Origin: Pyricularia pennisetigena
Taxonomy: Eukaryota; Ascomycota; Sordariomycetes; Magnaporthales; Pyriculariaceae
Reading direction: 5' to 3'
Assembly (NCBI RefSeq): GCF_004337985.1
Contig: NW_021940939.1
Span: forward strand, 1-35,520
Length of the DNA: 35,520 nucleotides
A model generated the notes under the pieces. The model was not told where the DNA came from and made no database searches. It saw only the letters and a program-made list of their open reading frames with translations. Below are positions 18,591 through 27,584 of this stretch, piece after piece. The position numbers and the translations under genes were made by a program. Within the stretch, counting starts at the first letter, position 1; every line of letters begins with the position of its first letter.

Positions 18591-20503
18591 GGTTGCTTGA
18601 CAGACCGGTATTGGTAGAATTTCAACAATGTGGAACAAGTTACCCTCCTAGTTATACTCTAGGCAGTTCAAGCAAACTTGCTTCAAAAGTATAGCAGTCA
18701 AAAGTTTGCCACCGAGAAGCTTGCTGAATTTTGACTGTGGTACTTTGGATACATTTTAAAAAAGAAAAGTCCTGTCTCGGAAATCATCCGGAGGGGGGTG
18801 TGTGATGGGAAGCAAGCACTCCACAATAGGTATAATGTGGAACCCAATTCGTGGCAATTATGGGGCAAATGCCTAAGAGAACATACATGTAGGACGAAGG
18901 ATCAGAGGCGAAGTTGATTCTAAGGGGACCTTTCGTTACGGGCTCGTTCCTATTGGTCTTCACCTCCACGGAGTCTTTGGAAAGTATGATTACGGGGTAG
19001 CATCCCGGGACTTACTGCACGGTACAAAGCTCTTAACCATCCTCCTGTGACCGCAGATGCACTCATCAGGAGGCCTCCGTGATTAATTGTGCCTGTTCCA
19101 AGGATGTCGACCGGAAAGCACCAATGATAGAAGACACAAGGATTAGGACTCGCTGCTGTAATCTCCTACTCCTAACAGGTTGCTGCCTGCGAGGCATCTG
19201 ATTAATTTGCGTATGTGATCAAAAATAGAACTGGTTGAAGTTACTGACCCCAGATTTCAAGCAAGAAGGATTGAAGAGTCGAGGAGGAAGAGCTTTCTGA
19301 GGGGTGTGTTTTGTGGCGGGCTAGTTCCTATTGGCCTTTCCCTCCATGGTGCCTTCTGATGGGTGACTTGGAGTAGCGTTCAGGTATTCAATCGGGATAC
19401 ATTTGTGTCGATCTGTACCCTACAAGGTCATGCAGCATCTCAGGGGTACTGCCGCTTGTCGATCAATCCAAGCCTGGGCGGATATGTAACGAACTTCTTT
19501 GGTAGCGCGCTATAGAAACACGACAGACTTTGAGCCTTATCACTGCACAGCTGTGTTGGCGAACCATAGAAAGTCATGGCAGCCACCAACGCCCTGACCC
19601 AGCCTGAGTGGTTTCGAAACCCAGTCTTGGCTATCGTGGCTGCTTGGGCTTGTGCATTTCCGGGGAGAGGCTAGGCGTGTTCCCAAGTGTTTGTCCTTGG
19701 CCTCCCCGAAATTACATTGCCGTTTCCGGTTTTCGTTCACGCAGAAAGTGCGAGCCAAGCACAAGATTTCTGCCACCCGGTATTATGGGGTGTTCACCCA
19801 AACAGAAGGAGCTACAGTGCCTGGACACCCCACTTACAAGTTGCAGGGATACTTTAATGACCCGGGCTCGCCGCCATAATCGCCTACCCCCAACAGGTCG
19901 CTATATGCATACTGGTCAAGGGTGAATTTTGTGACGGGTTTTTCCTATTGGTCTTTACCTCCATGGAGTCTTTAGGGTGACTTCGGCGTCGCATTCCGGC
20001 ACGCAACTGGGATATTCTTGTGTGGATCTGCACCTTCCCGAGTGTTTGTTCTCGGCCTCCCCGAGATTACATTGCCCTTTCTGTTTTGTTTTCATGCAGA
20101 GAGTGCGAGCCAGGCACAATATTCCTACCATCCGTTGGAATTTTGGGCGTATTGTTTTTGGCGCCTTTGTTTCCGGTGACAACCACATTGTGCCCACCCA
20201 ACCACCCTGGGGACAGCCTTGGCAACTGAAGAAAAGATGGTAACGCCAACACAGCCTTGGCTACAGACCCATTAGGACTTTCTGGGTGCCAGAATTATTG
20301 GGTAAGGGTTATTGTCTTGATGCTTTGTCACAAGAAAAAGCCCCAATTACACACTTGCTTATCCAGCATTCTTGAAGCCAACCTTTTCATCATTTGCGTA
20401 TCCATGCCCACTTTGAGCAAATTCGCCAAACTTATTCTGTTAAAATAGGCAGGTATTTAGGTTTGGTGCCATGATGGCCATCTACTTACTATGGGCCAAA
20501 ACG
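18591..20503. repeat. cluster of low-identity duplications without a supported gene
   Basis: Three kinds of block recur. Block S contains GGGCTCGTTCCTATTGG and CCTCCATGGAGTCTTT, followed by GGGATAT and TTGTGT. Its copies lie near 18930-18985, 19300-19420, 19921-20045 and 21629-21717. Block T contains TTACATTGCC and GAGAGTGCGAGCCAGGCACA, at about 19681-19790 and 20040-20150. Block U contains CCTACTCCTAACAGGT, at about 19146-19190 and 19866-19910. Order and spacing suggest a duplicated unit of several hundred bp that has since diverged. Minus-strand ORFs over the T copies encode similar peptides (ILCLARTFC and ILCLARTLC) but are interrupted. Confidence 0.55.
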
Positions 20504-20767
20504 TTACCGTCGGCGCCGATGTCTCCCTTTGCACAGCTCGACAGTAACTTTGGTGCTGTAGCCCTTCCCCGCGCAATTGGAACAATTTTTGTTTGTGGAA
20601 GTATATTTCCACCCATAGCATTTTTCACACCCGTATCCCGCGTACTCCCCGCTCCCGTGACAAGCGTTACATTGAATTCCACAGTTGTTGCACTTTTCTA
20701 ATTTTTCCTCTGAAACCTGCCCCGGAGGACCATTCTCGTTTCGGTAGCAAAATAAGCATGTCGCCAT
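20504..20767 (-). CDS. small Cys-rich protein with DnaJ-type CxxCxGxG motifs (87 aa)
   Basis: From the ATG at the complement of 20765-20767 (A at -3, G at +4) the frame encodes 87 aa. Cysteines come in pairs: CLFC, CNNC, CNAC, CEKC and CSNC. Two pairs sit in CNACHGSG and CSNCAGKG, matching the CxxCxGxG repeat that binds zinc in the DnaJ/Hsp40 cysteine-rich domain. There is no J domain, signal peptide or membrane segment. Stand-alone proteins of this type are known but their roles are mostly undefined. Zinc binding and a chaperone-like or redox role are inference. An in-frame extension upstream to 20845 lacks conserved features. Confidence 0.55.
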   Translation of the reverse strand: MATCLFCYRNENGPPGQVSEEKLEKCNNCGIQCNACHGSGEYAGYGCEKCYGWKYTSTNKNCSNCAGKGYSTKVTVELCKGRHRRRR

Positions 20768-21628
20768 GCTTGGTGGGTGGCAATACGGCGATGTTAACGA
20801 CAAGGTCGGGAATGGTGGCAAACGGACCAGAACCAGAGGAGTCAAGATTCATACCTTTCTATAGAGCTGTAAGCAAAATGCTCTGAATATTGATAATTGG
20901 CCGATGTGTGGTGGGCAAAAGGCTTTTTTTGGAGATAGGATAAAGTTCGTATTTTGATTTCTCAAGCCAGCAAAAGGTTATATTATCAGATCTGAACGAG
21001 GGGATAGAAAGATTGAAGCCTCCAGAGATTTATTGATAGGAAATGCTGCTGAATTTATAAAGCTTCACCTGATAGCAATGTTACTCCCAGTCTGCGTGCT
21101 CTGGCTCGCAATCGTCCCAATCTCACACCGCCAAATAAAACAGCTGTTCAAAATCTGCTGGGGTAGTCAAGATTGCAAACCAACATCCCTGCAGCATAAG
21201 CTCAACACGGAGAACCCGAGAAATATGAGGAGCTCATGAAACCAAGCTTGTAGGACAAAGCACTGGCATAGTGACGTAATAGTATGAGAAAAATAACAGG
21301 CAGGAGGGAAGCAGGGGTACAGGTGGAAACTCTTGGGAGCCGAGAAACTATGAGAGCATGCCAAAATGCCTAACGTGAGCAAGATGCACTATATTGAACA
21401 GCCTACGTTCAGGACCGGGACTACTGATGTTCGAACAACGAGGCAACCAAAGGTTTACAAAATTCATTCCCGAAGTGCACTCATTAATTCATACCGTGCT
21501 TAGCCTTGCAGGTTTTCAATGTACTCACCACCTCATAACACTTTGAGACAAAGGTCTTCCTATCACGTTTCTGTGATAGCATGCCTAATTCAACGGTGAA
21601 GACCGGGGAAACCTCAATAACAGAAAAG
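20768..21628. other. stretch without a recognised gene
   Basis: AT-rich. A plus-strand ORF at 21033-21239 (68 aa, a hydrophobic segment followed by a polar tail) has no support. Nothing else is recognised. Confidence 0.45.
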
Positions 21629-21717
21629 CCTTTTGTAACGGGCTCGTTCCTATTGGCCTTTACCTCCACTGAGCCTTTTGAAATGATCAGGTACTCAACT
21701 GAGATATATTTGTGCCG

Positions 21718-21910
21718 TGTCACGGCCAGGGTAAGCATAGCACGGAAGCTAGTCTATTGGCGCCTATCGACGAAGATTCTACTCTGAGGAGAAGAAAGGA
21801 AACAAACAAAGTTCTGAGCTTGACGCGACGTAAATAAAGGTATCACCCTGGTGGGCCGTTGGCCAGGGGTCAGGGTTAGGGTCTGGTCATCTCATGGTCC
21901 AAATGTCACA
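21718..21910 (-). repeat. 3' LTR of the Gypsy element
   Basis: 193 bp, TG...CA ends, same sequence as 27392-27584 by eye. It contains a short run resembling fungal telomere repeats (TCAGGGTTAGGG on the plus strand). It is the downstream LTR because gag and pol are on the minus strand. Confidence 0.93.
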
Positions 21911-21922
21911 CTACCCCCTTCC
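21911..21922 (-). promoter_or_regulatory. polypurine tract for plus-strand priming
   Basis: On the element's sense strand the 12 bases just before the 3' LTR read GGAAGGGGGTAG. This is the expected site and composition for the polypurine primer. Confidence 0.75.
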
Positions 21923-21968
21923 AAACCTCGTATGTCGACGCAGGAGATCATGCGAGGCTCTTGTCAAA

Positions 21969-24900
21969 TTAACCATGTCGTCGCTTTTTCCTTTTACCGT
22001 TCAACTCTCCATGCTCCGCCACGTTATCCTCCTGATTCGGTTCGTCCAACTTATCCTCGGCAGCGGCTTTTATCCAGATTGCCAATCGCTTCGGCGGTCC
22101 TGCGGCATCTTTGTACTTCTTGTGGAAGTCGTCAAGGGCTGTCGCTGAATTCTTGAAATTTTCAGCCGGGTACCACGTGTCGTCTGGATCACATCCTTGC
22201 CATGCGACCTGGTATTGCAATGTCTTACTCCGGCCAAATAATCGGGACGCTAGAACTTTATCGACCACAAACTCTGGTTCTCCGTTGATCTCTTCTGGCG
22301 GAGGCGGCTCTCTTTTCTGTTGTGGTAATGGGTCCATTGCGGCTTTGCGGAGGCGGTCTGCGTGGAACAAGTTTTTTCCTTTAAACGATTCAGGTACGTC
22401 CAGAACATAGCTATATCCTCGTTCTTCTAGAATCTGCCATGGTCCGGTCCACTGTGAATCCAGTCTGGTCGTCGGTGCGGTCGTCGGAAACCCTTTTTTC
22501 TTGACGAAAACATAGTCGTTAACCCCAAAATCTACTGGTCGCCGCTTTTTGTTGGCTTGTTCTTCCTGCCTCGCCTGCGTTTTTAGCGCGTTTTGGCGAG
22601 CCAACTCTTGGACTTCTTTAGTCTGGCGGACGATCTGCAGCGCTTTTCGTTTCTGGTCTGAATCAACGGTCGTGGTTGGCAGGTCGGTGGACAGCGGGTT
22701 TCGGGGTTCGGTCCCGAGCACTACCTTTAACGGGCACATACCAAGGCTGGAATGCCACGCGGCGTTGTGGGCAAAATCCAAAGCAGGCAAATGTACGCTC
22801 CAACTGGTCTGGTATTTGTCGATATAAAACCGCAGCTTTTGGTCCAGTTCCTGGTTGGTTATCTCTACGGCACCTTGTGTTTGAGGGTGCAGGGCGCTGC
22901 CGTGTCGGTGTTTAGTACCCGTGAGTTCATTTATCGTCGCCATGAATTCGGAGATGAACGGCCCGGCGTTGTCGCTAATCCAAACGAAAGGTAGTCCTAG
23001 GAAACGGTATAGGTATCGGTAATATCGGGAGGCCAGGATTTCTGCTGTGTCGGTCTTCTGTCCTGGGATGGTGGCTATCAGGCGACTGAACTTGCAAACG
23101 AACACCCACACGTAGTCGTATCCGAACTTGTCTTTGGGCATGTCCTTTCCGTCAACTGCTACATGTTCCCAAACGTAATTCGGTATCGGTAGCGGATGCA
23201 ATAGGCCCGGGGTCTTGTCGTGTCTGCCTTTATTTCGCTCGCAGTCGTGACAGTTTTTGATGTATTTCCGAATGGTTTGACTCATGCCCTCCCAAAAATA
23301 CCGTCTTTTGATCATTTGTATCGTCTTGTTCTGTCCTGCGTGGGCGAATATTTTGGGCTCGTGAGCTTCACGGATCAGAGCGGTCCTCAAAAAAATCTGT
23401 CCGTCTAAAGTCGTTTCCGGGACGACTAGCTTTCCTTGGTGTTGGCCTAGCTTTTGCTTTTCGTTCTCTTGTCGTATTAGGTCTACCAAATCTGCGCCGC
23501 TCACCACGTGGGCGTTTGGGTCGGCAGTGCTGACGGCGGCCACCGTAGGTGTGATCTTCTCAGGTGGGATTAAAGTCATTGCTCGTTCTTCTTTTTCCCG
23601 AGCTTTAACTGTTGGAAGGTCTGCCGTCTTGCGGGACAGGGCATCGGCGGCTATATTGTCTTTGCCGCGGCGGTACTGAAACGTAATGTTGAAGTTGGCC
23701 AGGAAATCTGCCCAACGCACCTGTCGAGTCGAAAGGAGTCGTTTTGTGGAATAGTAAACTAAAGCTTGGTGGTCTGTAACCACGAAAAAGCTTGTCCCCA
23801 ACAATTCTGGTTCGTAATGTTTCAGCGTTTGAACCACTGCCAGCAGCTCTCGGTCTTGGATCGGGTATGCGCGTTCTGCTGGGGTCATCGTTTTTGAGAA
23901 ATATCCCACAGGCTTCCATTCTCCACCCGGTTGCTGTTGCCAGATTGCTCCGCCGGTCGCGTTGCGTGAGGCGTCGGTTTCTACCTTGGTCGGTCGGCCT
24001 GGGGTAAAAAATGCCATAACCGGTGCATCGCAGGCTAAACGTTTCATTTCCTCAAATGCTCGCCTCTGTTCGGGGCCCATAGCGAATTTGGCGTCTTTCT
24101 TCAACAGTCGGTTCAACGGCTCAGCGACGCTGCTGGCATGGTGGCAAAACATTCGAATGTAATTGCACAATCCCAAAAAGGAACGCACGGCTGTTTTGGA
24201 CGTGAGGTCTTCGAACTTCCAATCGCTAATTGCCTGCAGTTTGTCTGGATCGATACGGATGCCCAGACCTGCGTCCATAACGATGCCAAGATAATCGACC
24301 GTGGTAACGTTGAATCGAGACTTTTTAATATCTCCCTGGAGGTCGACTCGGCTTAATCGGTAAATAACCTCTTCTACTTGGTCCCAATGTTCTTCTTCGT
24401 TTCCGTCGGAATAAACCAAAACATCGTCGGCGTATGCGCTGGCGAACAAGTCCAAAAGTTCATTTAGCTGAGCGTTGATAAATGACTGCCACCAAGCTGG
24501 GCCGACCTTTAGCCCAAAGGGAAGCACCTTCCATTGAAAGGTGCCCTGTCGGGTGCGAAAAGCAGTGAGGTACTCTGAGCCAACCGCCATACGTAACCGG
24601 TTGAAAGCTCGAATAATGTCGATTTTTGTAAACCTCTTTGCATTGCGACAATTAAAAATAGTTCCGTTGACATCCGGGGCTGGTACGAATCGATCTTTCA
24701 AAAACTGGTTGATCCATCGGTAGTCGGTGCAAAAACGGCGTTCTTTGGAGTGTGGTTTAGGTACGAACAGGACAGGCGCTGGGTCGGCCTGCATACAGGG
24801 TTCGATAAACCCAATGCGCAGCAGCTCGTCGACTGTTTCCTTTTCGAGCGGCAGGAATTCCACAGGTGTCCTGTACGTCGGAGGCGATCCTGTTTTCGGC

Positions 24901-25886
24901 TTGTCTAGCTCCAAAATTACATCGTGCCCTGGGCGATGTGGAGGCAGGTTGGTGGAAGCTGCTTTCGAAAAGAATCCCTCCAGGTGAGCGAGTCGGGATG
25001 GCAGTTTGCTTCGGACCAGTTCGACATGGTCGGGGTCTTCATCTTCCGGGAACGGGATTGGTTCTCCCTTGTTGGTTTTCCATTGGTACGAACGGCCGAC
25101 GGCAGATAGGCTGATGGCGGGTTTTTCGGGTCCAATTTCTAACGTGATGGGCTGCGTGGGTATTGGGCACGATTTCCATCGCTTTTGTCGGGGGTCGGTG
25201 TCCAGTTTGTGTTGAAGGGCGGCTATGTTTACAACGTCTCGGTCCTCACCCAAGACGACCGGGGTCGTTGGTCTGGGTTCTAAAAAGGTTGTTTGGCGCC
25301 ACGGTCGTCCAAGTATTTGCACCCTTTTGGTTTCCCGTTCGAATGCTCGGTCGCGCCGCTCTGCATCGGCTTGTGCAACCGGATCGGGCTTGTCCAACAT
25401 GTTCGGAAGTCTAATGGCTGGCGAGAATTTTGCCAGCGACGGTGTCCTTTCAGGCCATGCGAACGTTTGCGTTTTCGGGTGGATCCAAACATCCTGTTCA
25501 ACTAGCCAATCCTGCCCAATAAACATATCATGTCCACTTTCCGTCACGTAAAACATTTGGTTGCTGAACCGGCGTCCATCGATTTCCAAGGTCGCTTTTA
25601 GTTTGTGCGTAATGCGTCCTGCGTCCTGTTTGCGGTAATCCGACAAAAGTAGCGGGGTTTTTAACCTTTGAAGCCGGGCTCCTAGCCGTTCTGCGGCTTG
25701 TTCAGCGATTGCTGGGCTGATCAAAAGAGAAATGTCTGCTCCGGTGTCACAAAGAGCTTTAACTGATAGTGCTACGCCATTAACCTGTATCTGAGTTCGA
25801 ATGATGAAAGATTTAGGTCGTGGGTTACTACCAATCTGAGCTATCGTAGACATCTGGACCACCGAGGAGGCTTGCGGCGGTCTCAC
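21969..25886 (-). CDS. pol: Gypsy Pol polyprotein (protease, RT, RNase H, integrase, chromodomain)
   Basis: The 1305-codon frame has every catalytic landmark. The aspartic protease motif is CDTGA (Asp47). The reverse transcriptase box is YADD at 485-488. RNase H has Asp638 in VETDAS and TDHQAL near 704. The integrase zinc finger is His842, His849, Cys879 and Cys882, and the integrase core is Asp912, Asp972 and Glu1008 (D,D-35-E). A C-terminal chromodomain sits at about 1205-1258 (YQVAWQG and TWYPAENF), and in relatives it guides integration to particular chromatin. A basic KRKKRR tail may be a nuclear signal. The frame lacks an ATG at its 5' end (the first codon shown is GTG) and overlaps the gag stop in the -1 frame, so it is most likely made as a Gag-Pol fusion by ribosomal frameshifting. 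No stops or frameshifts interrupt it. Confidence 0.95.
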   Translation of the reverse strand: MRPPQASSVVQMSTIAQIGSNPRPKSFIIRTQIQVNGVALSVKALCDTGADISLLISPAIAEQAAERLGARLQRLKTPLLLSDYRKQDAGRITHKLKATLEIDGRRFSNQMFYVTESGHDMFIGQDWLVEQDVWIHPKTQTFAWPERTPSLAKFSPAIRLPNMLDKPDPVAQADAERRDRAFERETKRVQILGRPWRQTTFLEPRPTTPVVLGEDRDVVNIAALQHKLDTDPRQKRWKSCPIPTQPITLEIGPEKPAISLSAVGRSYQWKTNKGEPIPFPEDEDPDHVELVRSKLPSRLAHLEGFFSKAASTNLPPHRPGHDVILELDKPKTGSPPTYRTPVEFLPLEKETVDELLRIGFIEPCMQADPAPVLFVPKPHSKERRFCTDYRWINQFLKDRFVPAPDVNGTIFNCRNAKRFTKIDIIRAFNRLRMAVGSEYLTAFRTRQGTFQWKVLPFGLKVGPAWWQSFINAQLNELLDLFASAYADDVLVYSDGNEEEHWDQVEEVIYRLSRVDLQGDIKKSRFNVTTVDYLGIVMDAGLGIRIDPDKLQAISDWKFEDLTSKTAVRSFLGLCNYIRMFCHHASSVAEPLNRLLKKDAKFAMGPEQRRAFEEMKRLACDAPVMAFFTPGRPTKVETDASRNATGGAIWQQQPGGEWKPVGYFSKTMTPAERAYPIQDRELLAVVQTLKHYEPELLGTSFFVVTDHQALVYYSTKRLLSTRQVRWADFLANFNITFQYRRGKDNIAADALSRKTADLPTVKAREKEERAMTLIPPEKITPTVAAVSTADPNAHVVSGADLVDLIRQENEKQKLGQHQGKLVVPETTLDGQIFLRTALIREAHEPKIFAHAGQNKTIQMIKRRYFWEGMSQTIRKYIKNCHDCERNKGRHDKTPGLLHPLPIPNYVWEHVAVDGKDMPKDKFGYDYVWVFVCKFSRLIATIPGQKTDTAEILASRYYRYLYRFLGLPFVWISDNAGPFISEFMATINELTGTKHRHGSALHPQTQGAVEITNQELDQKLRFYIDKYQTSWSVHLPALDFAHNAAWHSSLGMCPLKVVLGTEPRNPLSTDLPTTTVDSDQKRKALQIVRQTKEVQELARQNALKTQARQEEQANKKRRPVDFGVNDYVFVKKKGFPTTAPTTRLDSQWTGPWQILEERGYSYVLDVPESFKGKNLFHADRLRKAAMDPLPQQKREPPPPEEINGEPEFVVDKVLASRLFGRSKTLQYQVAWQGCDPDDTWYPAENFKNSATALDDFHKKYKDAAGPPKRLAIWIKAAAEDKLDEPNQEDNVAEHGELNGKRKKRRHG

Positions 25887-27220
25887 TCTTTTCCCGATTC
25901 GTCTGTGGTTTCCGAATCTAAGCTACTCGTTTGTTGCTTCGGCTTCACTGCTTTGACATCCCTTATTCTCTCTTTTTCGGGACAATCTTTGGAATTATGG
26001 CCACCCCTTCCGCACATGAAACAGGTGTTGGCATCCCAATGCGCCTTTTTCTCCTCATAAGTCAGTGAGCGACCGGCCTTAGCCATCGTGATTGGTTCCG
26101 TTCTATCCCCTTGATAATCTTTGGGCTTGTAGCGCGAACGGACTTTCGTCGAAGCTGTTTTCTGCCTGCTCCGGGTCTCGTTCTTCGTGCTGGTCTTGTC
26201 GGTGCTCTCTCGGTCTTTGCGCCTTTCTTGTGCCAGTTGGTTGCTGTAGACGGATTTGGTAACGTACTGGCAAAACGTCTCGTAGTCTATGTCGATGTTC
26301 TCACTATCGTGCAGCAGACGGTGATCGAGGTCGGCGGGTATACATCCCCACAAGGTTTGCTTCCAGTCTTCTTCCCGAACCTTTGCTTGCTGGGCTAGTG
26401 AATTAAACGTGGCAATAAACTCGTGGATATCTTGGCCCTTGCCTAGCTCAAACTCGTGTTTCTTAAGGGCTTCTCTGGCAGCTATGGACTGGTTGGGGTC
26501 GTGGTACATGGATTCTAGGATTTGGATCATTTCGGCTGCTGATGAAAAGGGGCGTGTAACTGAAACGTAACGAGTAATCATTGCTTTCTCGGCTTTGTCC
26601 TCGAGCAAATTCATCAGGTAACGCATCCGACTTTTCTCAGTCCTAAAAATGGCGACATCTTCTTCGAATTTGTCGGCCACCTTTATCAGCCAGCTATCAA
26701 ATTGCGTCTTGTCTCCTGCGAACTTTGGGGGTGAATCGGCTCTGGCTTTTGCTTTGTCATTGTAAGCAGGGTTGATGCCGCCTGTTCCTTGGAACTCGGT
26801 AAAGGCTGGCCAAGCGGCCATCCCTTTTGCTTTGAAACTCGTTCCGCCGAATGCACTTTCCACTGATGGCTCTCGGTGCCTTAATTCTCTGTAGGGCCTG
26901 GGGCTGGGTGTGTCGTTTCTCAACGCGTTTCTTAGCCTAAGTATTTCCGCTTCTAGCCTAGCGATCTCGCTGGCTGGGTCGTTTGCGTCGCCCATCATTC
27001 TGGGGTTGTTTTCTTGTGCGTTCACGTTGAGCTCCGGGGACCGCGAAGAAGATGCAACTTCGATTTCGTCCTCGACACTGGACTTGGTGCCTGGGCGAAA
27101 GTCTGTTTCGCTTTCTGATCGGGTCGGGTCGTCGATGGGGCGGTCTGTTTGCTCCGTCTGGTTCGTAATCAATCTTTGTGATTTCCTGCTCGCAGGTGGA
27201 TGGTCCTTCAGCCTGGGCAT
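25883..27220 (-). CDS. gag: Gypsy Gag protein (445 aa)
   Basis: The ATG at 27220 opens a 445-aa frame. Its N-terminus is Ser/Asp/Glu-rich and probably disordered. A central helical capsid-like region (about 150-320) follows, with the retrotransposon Gag signature around FDSWLIKVADKFEED and the later ALKKHEFELGKGQDIHEFI. A basic linker leads to one CCHC zinc knuckle, CFMCGRGGHNSKDC at 400-413 (C-x2-C-x4-H-x4-C), which binds RNA during packaging. It ends with a short acidic tail at TGA 25883-25885. Pol continues in the -1 frame. Confidence 0.93.
   Translation of the reverse strand: MPRLKDHPPASRKSQRLITNQTEQTDRPIDDPTRSESETDFRPGTKSSVEDEIEVASSSRSPELNVNAQENNPRMMGDANDPASEIARLEAEILRLRNALRNDTPSPRPYRELRHREPSVESAFGGTSFKAKGMAAWPAFTEFQGTGGINPAYNDKAKARADSPPKFAGDKTQFDSWLIKVADKFEEDVAIFRTEKSRMRYLMNLLEDKAEKAMITRYVSVTRPFSSAAEMIQILESMYHDPNQSIAAREALKKHEFELGKGQDIHEFIATFNSLAQQAKVREEDWKQTLWGCIPADLDHRLLHDSENIDIDYETFCQYVTKSVYSNQLAQERRKDRESTDKTSTKNETRSRQKTASTKVRSRYKPKDYQGDRTEPITMAKAGRSLTYEEKKAHWDANTCFMCGRGGHNSKDCPEKERIRDVKAVKPKQQTSSLDSETTDESGKE
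25889..25895 (-). other. -1 ribosomal frameshift heptamer GGGAAAA
   Basis: In the gag frame the codons just before the stop are TCG GGA AAA GAG TGA. The heptamer G-GGA-AAA sits in the X-XXY-YYZ register required for simultaneous -1 slippage, one codon before the stop. Slipping here enters the open pol frame. No downstream pseudoknot was assessed. Confidence 0.7.
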
Positions 27221-27391
27221 AGGTCGGATCGGTCGTGGTCGGGGACTGGAATTGCCGTTCCTGTCGAACTCCGGTCGGGTCGGGTCTGTCGGGTGCGGAT
27301 TTATTTTCGTCGCTCGCCAGCGGCGTAAAGATAAGTTGTTGCGCCTTATTTGTTAATCGCTAGGCCAGCGATTCTTTAGAGTGTAGAATTG
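27221..27391 (-). other. Gypsy 5' untranslated leader
   Basis: The leader between the 5' LTR and gag should hold the minus-strand primer binding site right next to the LTR (sense strand CAATTCTACACTC). I could not match it to a tRNA 3' end by eye, so the priming tRNA, or self-priming, is undetermined. Confidence 0.55.
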
Positions 27392-27584
27392 TGTCACGGC
27401 CAGGGTAAGCATAGCACGGAAGCTAGTCTATTGGCGCCTATCGACGAAGATTCTACTCTGAGGAGAAGAAAGGAAACAAACAAAGTTCTGAGCTTGACGC
27501 GACGTAAATAAAGGTATCACCCTGGTGGGCCGTTGGCCAGGGGTCAGGGTTAGGGTCTGGTCATCTCATGGTCCAAATGTCACA
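27392..27584 (-). repeat. 5' LTR of the Gypsy element
   Basis: 193 bp, identical by eye to 21718-21910. Its sense strand starts TGTGACATTTGG and ends GGCCGTGACA. Transcription of the element should start within it and run leftwards. It directly abuts the FunK1 pseudogene. Confidence 0.93.

Larger units (their letters stand above)
21718..27584 (-). mobile_element. full-length chromodomain Ty3/Gypsy retrotransposon (5867 bp)
   Basis: Two 193-bp LTRs, identical by eye, enclose gag and pol ORFs on the minus strand, with a polypurine tract next to the 3' LTR. Domain order protease, reverse transcriptase, RNase H, integrase, chromodomain places it with the fungal chromoviruses. Identical LTRs and open reading frames suggest recent insertion and a possibly active copy. 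Flanking pentamers TGCCG (left) and AATTT (right) do not match. The left flank lies in repeat block S and the right flank in a FunK1 pseudogene, so the present copy may be a recombinant between two insertions. Confidence 0.95.

Noticed and set aside
19010..19165. Minus-strand peptide resembling a patatin TSAAP...DGG region (ITAASP ... GTGTINHGGLL)
   Set aside because: The match is short, the key Asp is His, stops lie just upstream, and the order relative to duplicated block U does not support a patatin origin. It may be chance.
21851..21897. Telomere-like TCAGGGTTAGGG inside the LTRs
   Set aside because: Only about one and a half units, present in every LTR copy including internal ones, so it does not mark a chromosome end.
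22111..25551. Many plus-strand ORFs of 60-108 aa over the retrotransposon
   Set aside because: Antisense shadows of pol.
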